Source: DAOPYU01 sp942493245 (GTDB taxonomy: Bacteria; Sumerlaeota; Sumerlaeia; UBA8349). Taken from it: a stretch of 64,000 bases of DNA. This document shows, piece by piece, positions 60,404 through 64,000 of the stretch (position 1 is its first letter; every line of letters begins with the position of its first letter). The position numbers and the translations under genes were made by a program. The stretch covers positions 1,860,001 to 1,924,000 of the forward strand of contig OW818685.1 of the NCBI GenBank assembly GCA_942493245.1. The letters run 5' to 3'. Below the pieces are notes generated by a model. The model saw only the letters and a program-made list of their open reading frames with translations, was not told where the DNA came from and ran no database searches.

Positions 60404-62386
60404 TCAGGCGTTAGATGTTCCGGACGATTCCGGGGTGTCAGGTGGCGGTCCTTCGTTTGATCGTTTGAAGAAACGGGCGTACAGCGCTTCCAGTCCCACC
60501 GAGGCAAACCACGCGCCGGCGGGGATGAGATACACCAGAAATCGAGGGTAGAAATAGGGCAACCCGAAAACAGGCAGGCAACCCATCGCCCAGAATAGAT
60601 AGAAACAGAAGGCTCGGCGATCGGACTCGGAGACGCATTTTCCGATCACTCGTTTCAGTTCGAGGACCAGTCCTGCGATTGCGAGCAGCAATCCCGGACC
60701 GAACACGCTCCAGAGGCCGCGTGCCGTTCCGGTGAGGCCGCGTTCTTCGAATCCTGTCCCTTTCAGGATGTTTTGAGAGGGGGCAAATTCTCCAAAATTT
60801 CGAGAGATTTCGCCGAAACGTCCTTCGATCAGGCATCCGTAATAGAGAAGCGGCAGGACGCCCGCCGCCAGCCAGAATCCGGCGAATTGGAGCGCCATTT
60901 TCCCGCGGTCTCGATTCTCGAAAAGAAGGAAGCCTTGAAAACAGACCAGGGGCGCCACGACAGTCAGAGCGCTTTCATTGAACAGGATGGCGATGCCGGT
61001 CGCCACACCACTTCCGAACAGGAAACGCGCGTCGCGGGTATGCCAGGCTCCGCAGAACAGATACAGGGGAGCCACGCAGAAGGCCCAGGTGGCGCTCAGT
61101 GTGATGATGTTCACGGTCGGGCTTTCCAGAACGCGCCAGAAAAACCACAGACCCAATATGCCGCACCAGGCGGCTCTGAGTGTGGAGCGATCCGGGTTGG
61201 AGCCACTCCAAAGCCCCGCCATCCGAACCATCAATGTCAGGGCTGAAAACGCGGTCAGAAGTCCCAGAAAAGTGGCTTCTGGATAGAAGCGCGTACCCCA
61301 GCTCCATCCGGTCCGTTCATACACAAAGAACACCCGCTGGTAGAAATCGGAGGGGGTGGTCGAGACCGAGACCAGGGTGTGGGCGAGTCCGGCCTGCAAG
61401 GGGAGCGCCAGAGCTAGGAATCCCGGACGTACCCGACTTCGAAAGAACAGGTCGCGTGTGTCGAACCGTTTTTGCGCCAGCAGGCGGGTATTGCCTAGTG
61501 CCCAGAGGTCGTCGTGGCGTTTTGGACCGTACCAGAGGGGATGTGTCAGGACCCCGCCCGCGAAAATCAGTCCCAGGAGGAGAAGAGCGGGTTTCCACCA
61601 GAAATGCCGGCTCCAGAAGTCCCGAGTGTGGAGCGCGCGCCACAGAAGGCGCAGGTTATTCCACAGAACGGGGAGAAAGATTCCGAACAGGAGGAACCAG
61701 GCGAGAAAACAGACCGCCGAGAAAAAGAGAGCGCTTCCCACCGCCAGTTGGGGTGTCTGGGTCTGTGTGAACTGGAAACTGACTCGATCCACAGTCAGGA
61801 GGGGCTCCGGAGAGTTTGTCCCCGTATTTTTTGCGTAAATCCAGAAAAGGAACCCCTGGGCCTCCGAGAGATAAGGAGTCAGATCGAGGGTCTGTTCCAC
61901 CCAGGCGCCGGCATTTTCACTCTTGGGAAATTCCAGATCGAACTGTTTGTCCAGGTTGTTCTTCAGGCCCAGGGTGATTTGGACCGTCTGGTCGTTTCGG
62001 GCGCGAACGGTTACGCGTGCCTGTTCCCCCGGTTCCAGAAACAGACAGTAGCCGAGCCGTCCCACGCCTCCCGCTGGCAGCGCCAGCGCATAGCGAGGGA
62101 TACCGTGGACCGGCTGCTGGACGCTGACCATTTCTTCTTGGGGGAAGGGTTGCGGAATCCATCCGTCAAACAGATCGCGCGCCTGGGTCAGATCGCCGAA
62201 ATCTCCCGGGGACAGGGCCGCCTCGAAGGTTCGGTCCGACCGGGTGCGCAGGGCGCCGGTCAGCATCCAGGTAGTCACGGCCAGTGTCGCCAGGAAAACG
62301 ATCGTCCAACGCGCCCGCGCGCGCCACGGGTTCTTTCCGAGGGGTTCCCGGGGCTGGATGGGGGCGGATGGGGAGTCTGAGGACAT
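60404..62386 (-). CDS. Large polytopic membrane protein (GT-C-like)
   Basis: 660 residues. One membrane segment near residue 30 is followed by a ~180-residue beta-rich periplasmic domain (about 50-225). Then come about ten to eleven hydrophobic segments to the end. The layout resembles GT-C-type glycosyltransferases of the dolichyl-mannosyl-transferase kind or an uncharacterised membrane family, but I see no clear DE/DD catalytic motif in the first loop. The neighbours (a UbiA-type prenyltransferase and a glycosyltransferase) support a glycan role; this is inference. It probably shares a transcript with the sulfatase downstream. It is divergent from the DPPR-synthase-like gene. Confidence 0.7.
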   Translation of the reverse strand: MSSDSPSAPIQPREPLGKNPWRARARWTIVFLATLAVTTWMLTGALRTRSDRTFEAALSPGDFGDLTQARDLFDGWIPQPFPQEEMVSVQQPVHGIPRYALALPAGGVGRLGYCLFLEPGEQARVTVRARNDQTVQITLGLKNNLDKQFDLEFPKSENAGAWVEQTLDLTPYLSEAQGFLFWIYAKNTGTNSPEPLLTVDRVSFQFTQTQTPQLAVGSALFFSAVCFLAWFLLFGIFLPVLWNNLRLLWRALHTRDFWSRHFWWKPALLLLGLIFAGGVLTHPLWYGPKRHDDLWALGNTRLLAQKRFDTRDLFFRSRVRPGFLALALPLQAGLAHTLVSVSTTPSDFYQRVFFVYERTGWSWGTRFYPEATFLGLLTAFSALTLMVRMAGLWSGSNPDRSTLRAAWCGILGLWFFWRVLESPTVNIITLSATWAFCVAPLYLFCGAWHTRDARFLFGSGVATGIAILFNESALTVVAPLVCFQGFLLFENRDRGKMALQFAGFWLAAGVLPLLYYGCLIEGRFGEISRNFGEFAPSQNILKGTGFEERGLTGTARGLWSVFGPGLLLAIAGLVLELKRVIGKCVSESDRRAFCFYLFWAMGCLPVFGLPYFYPRFLVYLIPAGAWFASVGLEALYARFFKRSNEGPPPDTPESSGTSNA

Positions 62387-62591
62387 GGGGATGTTATGGA
62401 AAAAAAGCCTATGATTCTCAAGGGAAATCCGATAAAAGCAATAAGGGTATGAGGAAGGAGTCGTTCCTTCCCTGGGGCAAGCGGGTTGAAGTCGGTGTCC
62501 GATGGGGAGTGTCCCACCGGTTTTCCCCGTTCCCTGGGTTTGCAGTCAGGCCCGTTCCCGACGAGCGGTATTGTTCAGAGAGGCCTCTTTG

Positions 62592-63509
62592 ATGGCGCAA
62601 GCATCCGCATTGAATGTTCTGTACAGTCTGTTGCGTTCCATGCGCCCCCGGCAATGGCTCAAGAACCTGCTTGTGTTTGCCGGGATTATTTTCTCGCACA
62701 ACTACGGGCGCCTGGATTTGCTGGAACGGTCAGTGGTGGGTTTTGCGCTTTTCTGTCTCTTGTCCGGTTCCGTCTATATTCTCAATGATCTTCAGGACAT
62801 CGAGTTGGATCGTCTCCATCCGGTCAAGCGCAAACGCCCGATTGCATCGGGCGCTGTGAATCCCACGCTGGCGCTCTGGTTTGCGGTTGCCGGTGTGCTG
62901 GTTGCTCTGTCGTGCGGATTCTTTCTCTCGTTCACGTTTGGTGTTGTGGCGCTTCTCTACTTTCTGTTGACTCTATCCTATTCGTTCTATTTCAAGCATG
63001 TGGCGATCATTGATATTCTGTTGCTGGCGTTGGGTTTTGTGTTGCGGTCGGTGGCGGGGGTGTTCATCATACGCGTTACCGACGGGCCGTCTGTGCCGCT
63101 GACTCCCTGGTTCATCGTTTGTGTTATGTTTCTGGCGCTTTTTGTCGCGATCTGCAAGCGCCGCTCGGAGCTGGTCAATCTGGGCGAGGCGGGGGAATGC
63201 CGGAATGTACTGGCCGACTACAACTTGGCCTTCCTGGACCAGATCATCAACATTTCGGCGGGAATGGCCGTCATTTCGTACTCGCTCTATCTGGTTACGA
63301 CAGAGAAAAACGATCTCTCCGGCAATCGGGGGCTTCTCATGCTTTCCACGCTGCCGTTCGTGATTTTTGGTGTCTTCCGCTATCTACTGCTGGTGTACAA
63401 ACGCAATGAAGGCGAAGCGCCCGACAAGATCATCTTCAAGGATCGCGCCCTGGCGATCAATGTTTTCATCTGGCTTGTTATTATGATCTTTCTTCACAAA
63501 CCCAGTTGA
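62592..63509 (+). CDS. UbiA-family prenyltransferase, DPPR-synthase-like
   Basis: 305 residues from the ATG at 62592 (GAGAGG 8 bases upstream); 30 upstream codons lack support. The first Asp-rich motif NDLQDIELDRLHPVKRKRPIASG (about residues 68-90) is that of decaprenyl-phosphate phosphoribosyltransferase (DPPR synthase), which links phosphoribosyl pyrophosphate to polyprenyl phosphate to make arabinose- or ribose-type lipid donors. LRSMRPRQWLKNLLVFAGIIFS is its usual N-terminal block. There are about eight to nine membrane segments. The arabinose epimerase partners DprE1 and DprE2 are not seen. It lies beside a glycosyltransferase and a large membrane protein, consistent with polysaccharide assembly. 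Confidence 0.88.
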   Translation: MAQASALNVLYSLLRSMRPRQWLKNLLVFAGIIFSHNYGRLDLLERSVVGFALFCLLSGSVYILNDLQDIELDRLHPVKRKRPIASGAVNPTLALWFAVAGVLVALSCGFFLSFTFGVVALLYFLLTLSYSFYFKHVAIIDILLLALGFVLRSVAGVFIIRVTDGPSVPLTPWFIVCVMFLALFVAICKRRSELVNLGEAGECRNVLADYNLAFLDQIINISAGMAVISYSLYLVTTEKNDLSGNRGLLMLSTLPFVIFGVFRYLLLVYKRNEGEAPDKIIFKDRALAINVFIWLVIMIFLHKPS

Positions 63510-63533
63510 GGTCTTCTCTCGGTTCCGGTGGGT

Positions 63534-64000
63534 TCAGGAGTCGCATTTCAGTCCGATCCGTCGGAGCAGATTCGACAGGCGCACCAGTCTGCGGCCTTTC
63601 AACTCGCGTAGCGATTCCTCAAGTTTCTCCGACTCCCGACGCAAGGTCTTAATCGTCTCGTCGTCGCGGATGCCCGGGCCGTCTTTACCGGTTCGCACGG
63701 TGGGACTCTGGCACCAGGCGGCCAGCGGCGCAATGGTGCGGTCCCACGTGAACTGTTCCTGGACCAGCCGCCGTGCGTTTTCCCGTTTGCTCGCGGTTTC
63801 ATCTGGAGAGTTGAGGAACCGCTCGACGAAAGTCTCGACGCTTTCAGGAGGGGCGGTTGGGTCCAGGCGCCACCCGGCATCGTATTGGGCGATCCATTCG
63901 GCCAATTCATGTCCGGTCTGGGTCAAAACGGGCAATCCGCACGAAAGGTACACCACCGTGCGTGAGGGGAAGGCCAGTTCGCGCTCCGCGTTCAGGGCCA
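63534..64000 (-). CDS. Glycosyltransferase, C-terminal part (5' truncated by window end)
   Basis: At least 155 codons; the frame continues past the end of the window, so the N-terminus is missing. The start codons visible at 63956 are internal. The segment ELAFPSRTVVYLSCGLPVL, then AEWIAQYDAGW, is the donor-binding end of GT-B glycosyltransferases (group 1 or 2-like), where SFPT(R/K)..(D/E)Y..CGLP(V/I) is common. It ends in a charged helical tail (LRRESEKLEESLRELKGRR). The product probably adds sugars to a surface polysaccharide. It converges with the UbiA-type gene, 24 bases between the ends. Confidence 0.75.
   Translation of the reverse strand, partial: ALNAERELAFPSRTVVYLSCGLPVLTQTGHELAEWIAQYDAGWRLDPTAPPESVETFVERFLNSPDETASKRENARRLVQEQFTWDRTIAPLAAWCQSPTVRTGKDGPGIRDDETIKTLRRESEKLEESLRELKGRRLVRLSNLLRRIGLKCDS

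Noticed and set aside
1..64000. tRNA or rRNA genes, phage or transposase genes, CRISPR arrays
   Set aside because: No cloverleaf with a GTTC-type arm and CCA end, no rRNA core sequence, no DDE transposase or integrase motif and no regular spaced repeat were seen. A scan by eye could miss a single tRNA.

Overview
The window reads as a continuous piece of a bacterial chromosome: GC-rich (high fifties percent by eye), densely coding, with ATG, GTG and TTG starts, Shine-Dalgarno sites of the AAGGAG type and sigma-70-like promoters. The gene set suggests a free-living Gram-negative of the PVC group or a nearby candidate phylum such as Lentisphaerota, Kiritimatiellota, Sumerlaeota or Hydrogenedentota. 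It includes a Tat-exported sulfatase, a sialate O-acetylesterase lipoprotein, a DUF1080 glycoside-hydrolase-like protein, a secreted beta-helix protein, a secreted SDWCxWC thioredoxin and an InlB-like-repeat surface protein. Short ACGAAA- and GCAAAGACGC-type intergenic repeats point the same way. This placement is inference. No rRNA, tRNA, CRISPR array, phage module or transposase gene was found.

Layout. 1-7.2 kb: end of a duplicated-domain protein, a pentapeptide-repeat membrane protein, an RluA-type pseudouridine synthase, a frameshifted MBOAT acyltransferase and a sialate O-acetylesterase. 7.7-17.2 kb: purA, a secreted thioredoxin, a trypsin-like protease, the ilvB-ilvN operon, an aldo/keto reductase, an AbrB-like/Doc toxin-antitoxin pair with promoter and palindromic operator, and a DUF72 protein. 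17.6-24.5 kb: a YhbY-type RNA-binding protein with a long repetitive tail, a pseudopilin-like protein, a small membrane protein, a LOG-family protein, an ADP-ribosylglycohydrolase and a zinc-ribbon/DnaJ protein. 24.8-29.8 kb: a MarR regulator with its own operator, then DUF2339 and DUF3999 envelope proteins. 29.9-35.6 kb: a probable operon of hybrid histidine kinase, receiver-HDOD protein, sulfotransferase and WecG/TagA glycosyltransferase. 35.7-38.7 kb: beta-helix and DUF1080 proteins. 38.9-45.4 kb: one 2182-residue protein. 45.7-54.1 kb: glycogen synthase, a coiled-coil secreted protein, DinB, a degenerate signal-peptidase-like protein and two flavoproteins. 54.4-64 kb: the InlB-like-repeat surface protein, a sulfatase, a large membrane protein, a UbiA-family DPPR-synthase-like protein and a truncated glycosyltransferase.

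The most striking item is the 2182-residue protein (38851-45399). Its centre is built from a 13-residue tandem repeat, L-x-x-P-E then eight residues, with hydrophobic positions near the end, repeated dozens of times. I do not recognise it as a named repeat family, and it may be an unusually compact alpha-solenoid. Other observations worth following: a roughly 230-bp repeat with terminal inverted repeats present twice (a MITE candidate); a signal peptidase I homologue lacking both catalytic residues; a triplicated 384-bp segment inside the DUF2339 gene; a nearly identical 273-bp tandem duplication in the YhbY tail; the frameshifted MBOAT gene; and two regulator genes each carrying a palindrome in its own promoter.

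Functionally, much of the window concerns the cell envelope and polysaccharides: sugar O-acetylation and deacetylation, sulfation and desulfation, glycan assembly and secreted carbohydrate-active proteins. Ordinary metabolism (AMP and branched-chain amino-acid synthesis, glycogen) and signalling are interspersed. All gene starts were chosen from ribosome-binding sites and family alignment remembered by eye; no database search was possible.
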